Shown here: positions 8,665 to 17,744 of the stretch, piece after piece | Position numbering within the stretch: the first letter of the stretch is position 1 | Layout of the letters: every line of letters begins with the position of its first letter | Assembly: GCA_036504595.1 (NCBI GenBank) | Contig: DASXUX010000053.1 | Span: forward strand, 248,001 to 312,000 | Reading direction: 5' to 3' | Length of the DNA stretch: 64,000 nucleotides | Source: DASXUX01 sp036504595 | Lineage (GTDB): Bacteria; Planctomycetota; SZUA-567; H5-PLA8 | Position numbers and translations under genes: made by a program | The notes under the pieces: model-generated | Database searches by the model: none | What the model was told of the DNA's origin: nothing | Seen by the model: only the letters and a program-made list of their open reading frames with translations

Positions 8665-9719
8665 CAGGCGCACGCTTCCGGGAACGCAACGGCCGGCTCG
8701 ACGGGCAAAATCACCCGGAACGTCGAGCCACGACCGGGCGCGCTGTCGACCTCGACGCGCCCGCGATGGGATTCCACCAAGCGCTTGACGACCGACAGGC
8801 CCAGCCCCGTGCCGGCGACGCGGCTGGTGGCGCTGCCGAATCGCATGAACGGCTCAAACAACCGCTTCTGGTCTTCGGGCGCGATGCCGGCGCCCTCGTC
8901 CGCGACGCTGAGTACCGCCTCGCTGCCGCGGTGCTCCAGCGTGACACAAACGGCCGTTTCTGCCGGCGAGTACTTGAGGGCGTTGTTGATCAGGTTGCTC
9001 AAGATCTGCTCGGCGCGCATCGGGTCGCAACGCGCGATCACCGGCTGCGGCGGGAGCGAGACACAGACGGCGCGCTGGGCCGGGCCGCTGCTGCAAAGTT
9101 CCGCCACGCTGCGGACGATCTCACGCAGGTCCTTGTGCTCGAGTTTCAACTCCAGGTGGCCGCTTTCGACGAGGAGCACATCCAGCAAGTCGTCCAGCAT
9201 GCGATCAAGGTAAGCGACCTGCCTTTTGATCACGGCGCACGGCTCGGACAACTGCGTGGCACCCAGCCGCTGCAGGTGGCGGTCAATCAGCACGGCGCTG
9301 AGTTTCAGGGGATGCAGTGCGCTGCGCATATCGTGCGCGACGGCCGCCAGAAACGAGATCTGCCGTTCGCCTCTGGGCGCTACGCCGGTCGCTTCGTCCA
9401 ACGTCGGGCCGATACCGGGCGCGGCGGATCGAGGAAGCTCGTCGATGGCAAGAGCGAGGCAACTACCAAAGATCCAGGGCGCGGCGTGTCCGCCATGGCA
9501 CGGCGAGACGCGCTGCCCGCAAGAGGGGCATTGGGTCAGGTCGGTCCGTTGCTCCAGGCGCGACCAGCAGTTCGAACACAAAACTTGTCCGTCGGGAGCT
9601 TCGCGCGTGCCGACGGGAAAAGTCAACACGTTCCCGCAGCCGGCGCATCTCAGCGCCTGCCACGGAATCCCTTTGTAACGTCGGCCGCATCCCGCACAGG
9701 ACACGATGACTTCAATCAT
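8661..9719 (-). CDS. Soluble histidine kinase with zinc-ribbon input domain
   Basis: 352 aa. Residues 1-70: two zinc ribbons (C8/C11, C25/C28, C48/C51, C64/C67) closely like those of the 6119-7090 protein. HisKA box FLAAVAHDMRSALHPL with phospho-acceptor H129. HATPase_c: N-box LSNLINNALKYS, G1 VADEGAGIAPEDQ, F-box LFEPFMRF, G2 GTGLGLSVVKRLVE. No membrane segment, so a cytoplasmic sensor. The second position after the acceptor His is R-S-A rather than the common R-N/T-P, so the H-box is slightly divergent. No response regulator is adjacent. It lies 92 bases downstream of a second, membrane-bound kinase on the same strand. Confidence 0.9.
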   Translation of the reverse strand: MIEVIVSCAGCGRRYKGIPWQALRCAGCGNVLTFPVGTREAPDGQVLCSNCWSRLEQRTDLTQCPSCGQRVSPCHGGHAAPWIFGSCLALAIDELPRSAAPGIGPTLDEATGVAPRGERQISFLAAVAHDMRSALHPLKLSAVLIDRHLQRLGATQLSEPCAVIKRQVAYLDRMLDDLLDVLLVESGHLELKLEHKDLREIVRSVAELCSSGPAQRAVCVSLPPQPVIARCDPMRAEQILSNLINNALKYSPAETAVCVTLEHRGSEAVLSVADEGAGIAPEDQKRLFEPFMRFGSATSRVAGTGLGLSVVKRLVESHRGRVEVDSAPGRGSTFRVILPVEPAVAFPEACAC

Positions 9720-9811
9720 GGAGGTGGTCCCACCCGTGCGCGAGCTGCAATGCTAGCGCGTTTTCACAGAGTGCCTCAGAAAAGTGAAAGGATTTGAGCA
9801 ACTTGTAATGA

Positions 9812-11305
9812 CTAGTGAGCGTGCTGCCTGGATTTCTCCACGTCTGCTGCAAGCTGCAGTGGCTCAACGCCTGCAGGGATCCTTACACGGAAGGTTGAAC
9901 CGACGCCGGGCACGCTCTCAAGCTCGACCCGGCCATGGTGCGCCTCGGCCAGCCGTTTAACGACCGAGAGCCCCAAGCCCAGCCCCGGCGTTCTGCGCTG
10001 GCTCTCGCCGACGCGTGCAAAAGGCTCAAACAGCCGCTTCTGGTCCTCCGGCGCAATGCCGAGGCCGCGGTCTGTTACGCTGAAGATCGCCTCCCCGTGG
10101 TGCGCCTCGAGAGAAACCTCTACCGAAGCACCCTCAGCGGAATACTTCATCGCGTTGTTGATGAGATTGCCCAGCACCTGCTCCATTCGCGTGGTGTCGC
10201 AGCAGGCTCGCAGCGGGCTCTCCGGCAAAGAAAGCCGGATGGGGTGTTGAGATCCGCAATTGTAGAGTTCGGCCACGTTCCTGACGATTTCGCATAAATC
10301 GCAGACCTCGGTCCGCAGTTCAAGCCGCCCGCCATCGATCAGTGAGACATCCAGAAAATCCCCAACCATCCGCTCCAGACGATCCACCTGCCGCTTGATC
10401 AGCGCGCACTGCTTGCCGAGCTGCTCGTCGCTTAGCTTGCGCCCGCCGCGGCTGACCAGCGCGACGCTCGTCTTCAGCGCCGTCAGCGGGTTGCGCAAGT
10501 CGTGCGCGACAGCCGCCAGAAACCCAAGCTGCATCTGCCGCTGTTGGGCGAGCTTGTCCGCCATGTCATTGAACAGCAGCGCGATCTCGCGCAGCTCCTG
10601 CGGCCCGCTGGCAGGCGCCCGAACCTGTTTTTCACCGGCGGTATAGCGGATGAGAGTCTCGCGCAGGAACAGGAACGGAAAATAGATCTGCCTGCGGATC
10701 AGCAGCAGCAATGACAAGACGGTGAGCGGCACGACGGCCGCCAGCACGATGCCAAGCACTTTGGCGATGCCGGTCAGGCGGTTGGCAGTCTGCTGCGCGT
10801 CGCGGCCTTGCTCCAGGTTGATTCGCGATAGAGCCACCGTATCCACCCGGATATCATCCACTTCGGTGCTCGCCGCGACATAGTCCGCGAAGGCCCTGGG
10901 CCCGGTACCTTGGCTGCGTTCATTCTGTCGTTGGATGAAGGCGTTGACCTTGGTTTCGGTGCGGCTGAGCACCTGTTCTTCTTCCGCGGTTTCTGCATAG
11001 CGGTGAGCGCGACCCAGCCAGTCATGCAGCTCGATCTCATACTGCCGCGCAGCCTGGAGGTGCTCCCGACTGCCGCTTCGAGCATACAGGAAGTGCTCGC
11101 GGTTATATGCCAGCAGCGTGTCGTCGAGCTCCTCGGCGGCCCGAATGCCTTCCGAAGCGGCGGCAACCTGCGTTGTCGCACGGTTAGTCAGAACCGTGAT
11201 CGTCACCAGAGTCGTGGTGACCGCCAGCGTTAGCCCGCCGAAGATGGTCGTGGCTAGGGCAAGTATATGCCGCATACTCGCTGGCTTGGATGAAGCTTCT
11301 GACAT
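9812..11305 (-). CDS. Membrane-bound sensor histidine kinase (HAMP, HisKA, HATPase)
   Basis: 497 aa. TM1 about 13-40, periplasmic helical sensor about 45-175 (four-helix-bundle type, VDTVALSRINLEQGRD), TM2 about 180-203, HAMP about 205-255, HisKA box FLAAVAHDLRNPLTALK with H269, N-box LGNLINNAMKYS, G1 VTDRGLGIAPEDQ, F-box LFEPFARV, G2 GLGLGLSVVKRLAE. The kinase core is a near relative of the one encoded just downstream (shared APEDQKRLFEPF and LGLSVVKRL), implying duplication. No cognate regulator nearby. Confidence 0.92.
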   Translation of the reverse strand: MSEASSKPASMRHILALATTIFGGLTLAVTTTLVTITVLTNRATTQVAAASEGIRAAEELDDTLLAYNREHFLYARSGSREHLQAARQYEIELHDWLGRAHRYAETAEEEQVLSRTETKVNAFIQRQNERSQGTGPRAFADYVAASTEVDDIRVDTVALSRINLEQGRDAQQTANRLTGIAKVLGIVLAAVVPLTVLSLLLLIRRQIYFPFLFLRETLIRYTAGEKQVRAPASGPQELREIALLFNDMADKLAQQRQMQLGFLAAVAHDLRNPLTALKTSVALVSRGGRKLSDEQLGKQCALIKRQVDRLERMVGDFLDVSLIDGGRLELRTEVCDLCEIVRNVAELYNCGSQHPIRLSLPESPLRACCDTTRMEQVLGNLINNAMKYSAEGASVEVSLEAHHGEAIFSVTDRGLGIAPEDQKRLFEPFARVGESQRRTPGLGLGLSVVKRLAEAHHGRVELESVPGVGSTFRVRIPAGVEPLQLAADVEKSRQHAH

Positions 11306-11507
11306 AAATTCCGCCGAAAAATAGTTCCTCTCTGCAATTGACTCCGCTGAATGGCCCCACCTTCGAACTTAAACTCCCGTCGAGTGACAATGCATTATAC
11401 AACACTCTGCCCCGTCTGGCCTCGCATGCTGCGTGTTTTTCTGTTTTTCACCTAAGCTTCATACAGTTACGCTGCTTCTTCCTGATCTTCCCGCCAAAGG
11501 AGCACCC

Positions 11508-13643
11508 ATGACCCAGCCTTTGCAGCTCAAACCCGCCCGTCTTTGGCACGGAGGAGATTACAATCCGGACCAGTGGCCAGAATCGATTCGTGAAGACGAC
11601 GTGCGCCTGATGAAGCTGGCGGGTGTGAACATCGCTTCGACAGCGATCTTCGCCTGGTCGCAGCTTGAGCCCAAGCCGGGACAGTACGACTGGTCCTGGC
11701 TCGATGAGACCTTTGACAAGCTCGAACGCGCCAGCATCTCGATCGCGCTGGCGACGCCCTCGGCGGCGCACCCGCGCTGGCTGACGGCGCTCCATCCGGA
11801 AGTACAGGCCTTCGATGAGAACCTGGTGCGCACGCAGCACGGCATCCGCCAGCGCTTCTGTCCTTCTTCGCCGGTCTTCCGCCAGCACGTTGAACGCATC
11901 AACCGCGCGCTGGCTGAGCGTTACGGCAAGCGCGCGGCGCTGGTGCTCTGGCACGTTTCGAACGAATATGGCGCGCCACGCTGCTGGTGCGAGCTGTGCG
12001 TCGCCGGTTTTCGCGAGTGGCTGAAAGCGCGCTACGGCGATCTCGAAACGCTCAACTACCAGTGGTGGGGCGCGTTCTGGAGCCAGCGCTTCAGCGACTG
12101 GTCCGAAGTGATTCCCTACAGCCAGCCCGCCGGCGGCCGCTGCTGGAATGGGCAGAGCCTCGATTGGCAGCGCTACCAGTCACATTTGCTGTGCGAGTTC
12201 TTCAAGTTCGAAGTCGCCACGCTCCGCGAAATCACGCCGCAGATTCCGATCACGACAAACTTGATGGGAACTTACGGCGGCCTTGATTACGCCAAGTTCG
12301 CCGACGTGCTCGACATCGTTTCGTGGGATTCCTATCCAGCCGTCGGCGGCGATCCGGCGCACGTCGCGTTCACGCACGCCTACATGCGCGGCATCAAGGA
12401 AAACCGGCCGTGGCTGCTGATGGAGCAAACCCCCAGCGCGACCAACTGGCAGGAGTTCGCGCGCCTGAAGCCGCCGGGGATGATGGAACTGTGGTCCTGG
12501 CAGGCCATTGGCCACGGCAGCAACGCGGCGATGTACTTTCAGTGGCGGCGCAGCCGCGGCGGCCCGGAGAAGATGCATGGCGCCGTTGTCGAACACGCTG
12601 GCAGCGATAAGGCTCGCGTCTTTCAGGAAGTCGCGCGCCTCGGCGCCAACCTTGAAGAAGCCGGCGAGAAGGTCGCCGCCACCCACGTCGCGCCCGCGCG
12701 CATCGGCATCCTCTACGATCAGGAATGCCGCTGGGCGTTTGAGTTCTCCGGCGGGCCGGGCCACCAGAAGCCCTGGGTTGAGACTTTGCAGAAACATTAC
12801 CGCGCCGTGTGGAAGCAGAATCTACCGGTCGATGTCGTCCGCATGGACGCCGACTGGTCGCAGTACCGCGTGCTTATCGCCCCGATGATGTACATGGTCC
12901 GCAGCGGCGAATTCCCCAAGACGGGATCGCCCGAACAAATGCGCACGCGCCTGGACGAAGCAAAGAAGATTGAAGAATGGGTTGCCGCCGGCGGCACGTT
13001 CGTGACCACCTATCTCTCCGGAATCGCCAACGAAAACGACTTCGTCTACGACAAGGGCTACCCCGGCCCGCTCCGCAAACTCCTCGGGATTTGGGTCGAA
13101 GAAATCGACAATAGCAAAGCTGGCGTCGCGCCAAACAAAATCGTACTGCGGGCGTCCGGTCTGCCCGGACTGCGCAAGAGCTACACCTGCGACCACTACT
13201 TCGACCAGATCATCCCTGAGGGCGCTGAAGTTCTCGCCAAGTACGGCTCCAACTGGTACGCCGGCAAGCCCGCTCTGACGCGTAACACGTTTGGGCGCGG
13301 CAAGGCATACTATATCGCCAGTGACGCCGAACCGGCCTTCCTTGAAGACCTGTACGGCGCGCTCGCCGCCGAACAGAACGTGGAGCCGCTCCTGGCGCCC
13401 GTCGCCGGCGTGGAGGTTCTTTCGCGCCAAGATGACGGCGCCACGCTGCTGTTCCTGCTCAACCACTCCGAGCAGCCGCGCAAAGTGGCCTTGGGCCGCT
13501 GGAGCGGAACGGACGTTCTCAGCGGAAAGAAACTCGGCGGCAGCGTCACACTGAAACCGTATGGGTTCACGATCATGGATGCGGAAGCAAAAGCAGGAAA
13601 AGCTCACCGCAGAGGACGCGGAGGACGCAGAGGACAGCATTAA
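11508..13643 (+). CDS. Beta-galactosidase, GH42 family
   Basis: 711 aa. The ATG at 11508 follows AAAGGAG at 7 bases; an upstream in-frame ATG has no such site. GGDYNPDQWPESI opens the GH42 (beta/alpha)8 barrel. HVSNEYGAPRCWCELC holds the acid/base Glu and the Cys metal cluster, and LLMEQTPSATNWQ the nucleophile Glu. A trimerisation-like domain (about 395-630) and a small beta domain follow. No signal peptide, so cytoplasmic hydrolysis of beta-galactosides is expected. The last 15 residues (HRRGRGGRRGQH) are encoded by a CAGAGGACGCGGAGGACGC repeat (13602-13636) that has replaced the native end. Confidence 0.93.
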   Translation: MTQPLQLKPARLWHGGDYNPDQWPESIREDDVRLMKLAGVNIASTAIFAWSQLEPKPGQYDWSWLDETFDKLERASISIALATPSAAHPRWLTALHPEVQAFDENLVRTQHGIRQRFCPSSPVFRQHVERINRALAERYGKRAALVLWHVSNEYGAPRCWCELCVAGFREWLKARYGDLETLNYQWWGAFWSQRFSDWSEVIPYSQPAGGRCWNGQSLDWQRYQSHLLCEFFKFEVATLREITPQIPITTNLMGTYGGLDYAKFADVLDIVSWDSYPAVGGDPAHVAFTHAYMRGIKENRPWLLMEQTPSATNWQEFARLKPPGMMELWSWQAIGHGSNAAMYFQWRRSRGGPEKMHGAVVEHAGSDKARVFQEVARLGANLEEAGEKVAATHVAPARIGILYDQECRWAFEFSGGPGHQKPWVETLQKHYRAVWKQNLPVDVVRMDADWSQYRVLIAPMMYMVRSGEFPKTGSPEQMRTRLDEAKKIEEWVAAGGTFVTTYLSGIANENDFVYDKGYPGPLRKLLGIWVEEIDNSKAGVAPNKIVLRASGLPGLRKSYTCDHYFDQIIPEGAEVLAKYGSNWYAGKPALTRNTFGRGKAYYIASDAEPAFLEDLYGALAAEQNVEPLLAPVAGVEVLSRQDDGATLLFLLNHSEQPRKVALGRWSGTDVLSGKKLGGSVTLKPYGFTIMDAEAKAGKAHRRGRGGRRGQH

Positions 13644-13736
13644 TTGCTCTTGTGTGGCGGCCGCGGCTTTACAGACCGGGCACTGAACGTTTGCATGACT
13701 TGTCGCACGAAGTCCGCGGGATAATATCGCTCGACA

Positions 13737-15440
13737 ATGAGCAGCACAACGACGTGGCTCCCTCGGATTGCTGTGGGCTTCGCAATCGTGGCCGCTTTGG
13801 GGGCCTGCTGGATGATCCCCGGGCGGCTGGGACTGGGGCGCGACTCGAACTACTATTTGTTCGGTTTCGTCGGCGACGAATACACCTACGCGCAGCACAT
13901 TCAGCCGTTAGTCGCCGGCGCAAGCGCGGCCAACCCCGATAACTATGCCGGCGACCGCGGCGCTATCTCTCCCTTTTTTCTGGAGAACGCTTTACGCGCA
14001 TTTCTGACCGCTACTGGTTTGAAGGTCGTTGATCTGTTCTGGGCGTGGCGAATTTTCTTTCCGCCGGTGCTGCTGGCTTGCGCCGTTCTGCTCGCGCGAG
14101 CCTGCTGTCCACACGGTTGTACGCGGCGAACAACGTGGGGAACAGCGCTGGCCATTGCGAGCGGAACGAGCGCCTTCATCGCGCTGTATTTTCTTTACGA
14201 CCGCTTAACGTCGCTGATGCCCCTGCAAGGCTGGCTCAATCGCATTCCGACCAATGTTGAATTTCCGCTATCGGTGCTGATTGCCTGGGCTTGCGTGCGC
14301 TTCATCCGACGGCCCAGCGCCGGCCGAGGCGCGTGTCTGTCGGTGCTCTGCGCGGCGCTCGTGTACGCTCGCTTCTACGCCGCGATTCCGTGGGCTATCT
14401 GCATACCGGTCATGATGGCGGGCCTGCTTATATCCAAGCGGATGAACCTGCGCGTCGCACTGATCACGGCCGCTACGCTGGGCGCCGCCCTCGCGCCGTG
14501 GGCCGCGGTCCTGATGTTCAATTCTTCGCGGCCGGTGTATCAGCAGATGGTCGCGCGGTACTTTCCCGCGCAGGCCTATCGCTTTCCGGTCACCTGGCCG
14601 CTGCTGTTGTCGCTTGCCGGCGTGCTGCTGGCGCAGTCCTTTTTTGTGCATCGCCGTTTTCGAATGCTGTTGCGTGGGTGCGCGCTTGCGCTGATCGCGC
14701 TGATCTTCGTCTCCGGAGCGTTCAGCTTTGCCCGCGAAGTCACCCAATTCGATCGTTACACGAGTTTCTATCTGGTCGCCGTCGTTCTTGGATTCTGTCT
14801 GATGCTCGGTTCGCGAATTCCCAGCTTGCGCGGCGAGGTCGCCACGGTTTTCGGGCAAAGCTGGGCGATCAGATTGTCGCTCGTAGCCGTGGCGACGGCG
14901 CTGGTCGTGGGCAAGGCTAACGCGACTTTCGATTTCGGCGCGTGTGGCGGCCAATATGAGAGCGTCCGGGAGGATCTGCCGACGGTCCACGCCTATCGTT
15001 GGATCGCGGAACACACCCCGGCGGAGGCCGTGTTCCTCGTGGATGATGGCTGCGACTGGTCGGGACCGCCGCTCAGCCAGTCGAATGAAAGCGATCTTTG
15101 TGTGCCCGGAAGCCGCGAGTACACCCTTTGGGTGCGCAGCGATCTCTTCAGCATTGTGGCCCGGCGGCAGGTGATCTTTCATAGCCGGATGTACGGCAAC
15201 CTGCTGAGCGACCGCGACGTCGGGGAGCTTGTCTTCCTGCACTGCGGCACGTTCGGCGCCGGAAAAGAAGCCGGCATCTCGCCTGAAGCGTACATGCAGG
15301 CGCTGAAGCGCTTCAAGCCCACGCACATCCTGTGGCGCAACACGCCGGGTTTGCGCGGCTACGGCGCGAAGCTGCTGAAGTATAAAACGCTGCTGTACAG
15401 CGACGGCGTGTGCCAGGTGTGGGAAATTGGTACTTGGTGA
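13737..15440 (+). CDS. Polytopic membrane protein, GT-C-like
   Basis: 567 aa with about 9-11 hydrophobic helices (first WLPRIAVGFAIVAALGACWM). Early acidic loop GDEYTYAQH after the first helix, multiple central helices and a C-terminal soluble portion of about 170 residues. This resembles GT-C membrane glycosyltransferases or related O-antigen/mannosyltransferase-like proteins, but no decisive motif is seen. The last codons (IGTW) and stop are formed by a GGTACTTGGTGAGTGGTACT tandem repeat, so the original C-terminus may have been altered. Confidence 0.7.
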   Translation: MSSTTTWLPRIAVGFAIVAALGACWMIPGRLGLGRDSNYYLFGFVGDEYTYAQHIQPLVAGASAANPDNYAGDRGAISPFFLENALRAFLTATGLKVVDLFWAWRIFFPPVLLACAVLLARACCPHGCTRRTTWGTALAIASGTSAFIALYFLYDRLTSLMPLQGWLNRIPTNVEFPLSVLIAWACVRFIRRPSAGRGACLSVLCAALVYARFYAAIPWAICIPVMMAGLLISKRMNLRVALITAATLGAALAPWAAVLMFNSSRPVYQQMVARYFPAQAYRFPVTWPLLLSLAGVLLAQSFFVHRRFRMLLRGCALALIALIFVSGAFSFAREVTQFDRYTSFYLVAVVLGFCLMLGSRIPSLRGEVATVFGQSWAIRLSLVAVATALVVGKANATFDFGACGGQYESVREDLPTVHAYRWIAEHTPAEAVFLVDDGCDWSGPPLSQSNESDLCVPGSREYTLWVRSDLFSIVARRQVIFHSRMYGNLLSDRDVGELVFLHCGTFGAGKEAGISPEAYMQALKRFKPTHILWRNTPGLRGYGAKLLKYKTLLYSDGVCQVWEIGTW

Positions 15441-15530
15441 GTGGTACTTGGTGAGTGGTGGAGTGGTGGAGTGGTCCGTAAACGAAGGCGTTCTACCACT
15501 CACCACTCCACAACTCACCACTCACCGTTC
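15428..15530. repeat. Inverted heptanucleotide array (GAGTGGT word)
   Basis: Tandem TACTTGGTGAGTGG and GAGTGGTGGAGTGGTGGAGT units (15428-15476) face ACCACTCACCACTCCACAAC and following (15494-15530). It overlaps the stop codon of the membrane-protein gene and ends three bases before the stop of the convergent GH4 gene. The same word recurs at 17071-17133, 28408-28435, 33086-33125, 34490-34540, 41773-41823 and 46638-46675. Confidence 0.8.
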
Positions 15531-15532
15531 TA

Positions 15533-16879
15533 TCACTTCCAGAAGCGCGGCAGACAGCGCTTGTACTCCTTCAGGTACTCCTCGACCATCTTCGGAAGAG
15601 CGTCGAACTCGACAACGCTGGGGTCCAGCAGCAGGGCCTGGATGACCTTCTTGCGGTCTCCTTCCATCGCGGCTTCGACCGTTAGATCGTGAACGGCGTT
15701 CAGGCGGCGCGTGAGCGCGCGAACGACCGTCGGCAAATCGCCCAGCGCCACGCCGCGCGCGCCGCGGCGGTCCACACTGGCCATGCATTCGATCATGGAA
15801 CCTGGAGCGATGCCCGGACCGAGCGCGCCGTCGTGGGACATGTTGACGGTGTGGCGCGTGTTGTCGCCGTCCAGCATGGCGAGGACGATCGAGTGCGCGT
15901 CTTCGCCCGACCACTTTTCCATGTCGGGGACGGGTGCTTTGCGGTAAGCCCAATCGAGCAGGATATTCTTGAGCTTCTGCCGCCCGCCGATGACGCCGTG
16001 CAGCGGCTTCAGTCCCAGGCGCTTCACTTCACGCGAACCCCGCCGCGTGAACTGGCCGAAGAACTCGACGACGTGCCGGTCCCCCGCGATCGGCAGGAAG
16101 CCGTACGCCTTCCAGAGTTCCAGGCTGTTCTTGAAATCCTGGGTTTCAAAATCGGCGACTTTGCCGGTGGAACTGGCCGCCTTGCTCAAAAGCTTGTCCA
16201 GGCTGTCGGTTTGATCGTGACCGTCGATGAGAACCTGCATCACCCACGTCAGGTGGTTTACGCCGGCGCTCATCACTTCCATCCGGGCCGGTTCCACCTT
16301 GTAGAGCTGCGCCAGGTAATCGCGGACGCCGACGATCGCGTGGCACAGGCCGATGACGCCATGCACGCCCGAATGCCGCGCCATCGACGCGGTGATCACC
16401 GACATCGGGTTGGTGAAGTTGATGATGCGTCCTTTGGGCGAACGGCGATGCAGACGCTGAGCGATATCGACGGCCAGGGGGATCTCGCGCAACGCTCGGA
16501 TCATGCCAGGCGGGCCGATCGTATCGCTGACCGGGCAGACGCTGCCGTACTTGTACGCGATGGCCGCGTCTTTCAACCAGGCCTTGTCGCCGCCAACCGA
16601 AAAGGACGGGAAGACGAAATCGGCGCCGGTCAGGGCTTCGTCCAGGTCGAGCGTGCCTTTGATTGTCAGGTTCTGGCCAGACTGCGCGACCATGCGGCGC
16701 GTGAGATCGGTGACGAGCTTCAGCGGTTCGGGATCGATGTCCAGGATGGTGAAGGTCGAACCGTTGAAACGTTTGGTCAGCAGGAAATCGCGAATCACGC
16801 GGTGGTCGAACTTGTAGCTCGCTCCGATGAAGACGAATTTCTTTGCGTGCTGAACGCCGGGACGAATGGTGTGCGGCAT
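15533..16879 (-). CDS. GH4-family glycosidase (alpha-galactosidase/alpha-glucosidase type)
   Basis: 448 aa. The ATG at 16879 has GAGGAAAACACT upstream and begins MPHTIRPG; longer in-frame extensions run into tandem repeats. NAD-binding start KKFVFIGASYKFDHRVIRDF, then the GH4 elements TILDIDPEPL, GADFVFPSFSVGG, INFTNPMSVITASMARHS, GVIGLCHAIVG (Cys-His metal site) and SAGVNHLTWVMQV. GH4 enzymes use NAD+ and Mn2+ for a redox-elimination mechanism on alpha- or beta-glycosides. No signal peptide; cytoplasmic. Substrate not assignable from sequence alone. Confidence 0.9.
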   Translation of the reverse strand: MPHTIRPGVQHAKKFVFIGASYKFDHRVIRDFLLTKRFNGSTFTILDIDPEPLKLVTDLTRRMVAQSGQNLTIKGTLDLDEALTGADFVFPSFSVGGDKAWLKDAAIAYKYGSVCPVSDTIGPPGMIRALREIPLAVDIAQRLHRRSPKGRIINFTNPMSVITASMARHSGVHGVIGLCHAIVGVRDYLAQLYKVEPARMEVMSAGVNHLTWVMQVLIDGHDQTDSLDKLLSKAASSTGKVADFETQDFKNSLELWKAYGFLPIAGDRHVVEFFGQFTRRGSREVKRLGLKPLHGVIGGRQKLKNILLDWAYRKAPVPDMEKWSGEDAHSIVLAMLDGDNTRHTVNMSHDGALGPGIAPGSMIECMASVDRRGARGVALGDLPTVVRALTRRLNAVHDLTVEAAMEGDRKKVIQALLLDPSVVEFDALPKMVEEYLKEYKRCLPRFWK

Positions 16880-17301
16880 AGTGTTTTCCTCTGGGGAATT
16901 GCTCAGCCCGGACACGCCGGAAACGGCTAAACTCGAAATCCGAAATTCGAAAGAAACGGCAAACAACAAACAGCGGAAAGTCCCAAAAGCACAGGAGCTA
17001 CGCACCCACGGACGATACCGCCAAGACGATCTTGCACCAAGAACCTTAAAACGCAAAAGGCGAAACGGGAGTTGGTGAGTGGTTTGGTGAGTGGTGAGTG
17101 GTGGAGTGGTGAGTGGTGGAGTGGTGACTGGTGGAGGGCGGGCGATGATGCCGCGTTCGCGTCGGCGCGGGGTTGCCGTTCCGGATTTGTATTGCTCATG
17201 GAATAAAAACACCTAGATTTCGTGTTTTGGAAGTGCAGCGGTCCAGTGCGTGCGAAGAGTGTCTTCGCACCTGTACGTCATCGGCTCCGAGGAGAACAGG
17301 C
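16880..17301. repeat. Intergenic region with GAGTGGT tandem array
   Basis: The 17071-17133 segment is an uninterrupted series of GAGTGGT/GGAGTGGTGAGTGG units. 16930-16975 holds CGAAATCCGAAATTCGAAAG and AACAACAAACA-type short repeats. 17200-17285 precedes the next gene and is likely its promoter region. No coding sequence supported. Confidence 0.6.
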
Positions 17302-17652
17302 ATGAACACCAGGCGAATGCTCGCCGGCAGCGTGTTGTTTGCGGCTTTACTTGTCGCATCCAGCGCAAAAGCTGCGGACGAAGCGGCAAAGAAAGATGCG
17401 TCGGTCACCTTCAAGATTACCGGCATGACGTGACCTGCGGGGTGCGCAACGGCGGTGGTCACCGCCTTCAAGAAAGCCGAAGGAGTCTCGGACGCAAAGG
17501 TCGATTTCGCTGAAAAGACGGCAACCATTACGTACGACCCGGCCAAGACGACTCCGGAAAAGCTGACGGAGGCCCTGAAGGGCACGCGCTATACCGCTGC
17601 AAAGCTGGACGACAAGGATAAGGAGAAGAAGGACAAGACCGGACACTTATAG
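17302..17652 (+). CDS. Periplasmic HMA-domain protein with in-frame UGA: candidate selenoprotein
   Basis: 116 residues read through one TGA (17431-17433, codon 44). Start ATG with GAGGAG 8 bases upstream and a signal peptide MNTRRMLAGSVLFAALLVAS ending SAKA. The heavy-metal-associated fold is intact on both sides of the TGA: FKITGMT, then UGA, then PAGCATAVVTAFKKAEGV, KVDFAEKTATITYDP and TPEKLTEALKGT. The TGA falls where HMA domains carry the first metal-binding Cys (GMTC). A 6-bp hairpin with a GGUC loop lies 23 bases downstream. This is the expected arrangement for selenocysteine insertion. Alternatives are a nonsense-mutated gene or a sequencing error. The spacing to the second Cys is U-x3-C rather than the common C-x2-C. 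Confidence 0.7.
17431..17466 (+). promoter_or_regulatory. Putative bacterial SECIS element after the UGA
   Basis: GGCGGU (17451-17456) pairs with ACCGCC (17461-17466), leaving a GGUC apical loop that starts 23 bases after the UGA. Bacterial SECIS hairpins have a small loop with an early G and lie about 16-37 bases past the UGA; both hold here. The stem is inside a coding, GC-rich region, so chance pairing cannot be excluded. Confidence 0.55.
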
Positions 17653-17656
17653 CACA

Positions 17657-17742
17657 CAGTCTGGAGTCTGGAGTCTGGAGTCCGGAGTCGTGCGGCTTCG
17701 GGTCTTTGACTCCAGACTCTAGACTCTAGACTCCAGACTCCC
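17657..17742. repeat. Inverted heptanucleotide array (GAGTCTG word)
   Basis: GTCTGGAGTCTGGAGTCTGG and following (17659-17690) faces GACTCCAGACTCTAGACTCT and following (17708-17741), about 20 bases apart. It fills the whole gap between the HMA gene and the glycosyltransferase, whose TTG start is 3 bases past it. The same word reappears at 41320-41352. Confidence 0.85.
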
Positions 17743-17744
17743 CG

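Noticed and set aside
14268..15521. 417-codon minus-strand frame opposite the polytopic membrane gene
   Set aside because: Composition (Arg/Gln/His-rich) and lack of motifs fit an antisense shadow.
17431..17433. Simple pseudogene interpretation of the HMA gene
   Set aside because: Kept only as an alternative: the frame is otherwise perfect on both sides, the stop is exactly at the metal-site position and a SECIS-like hairpin follows.
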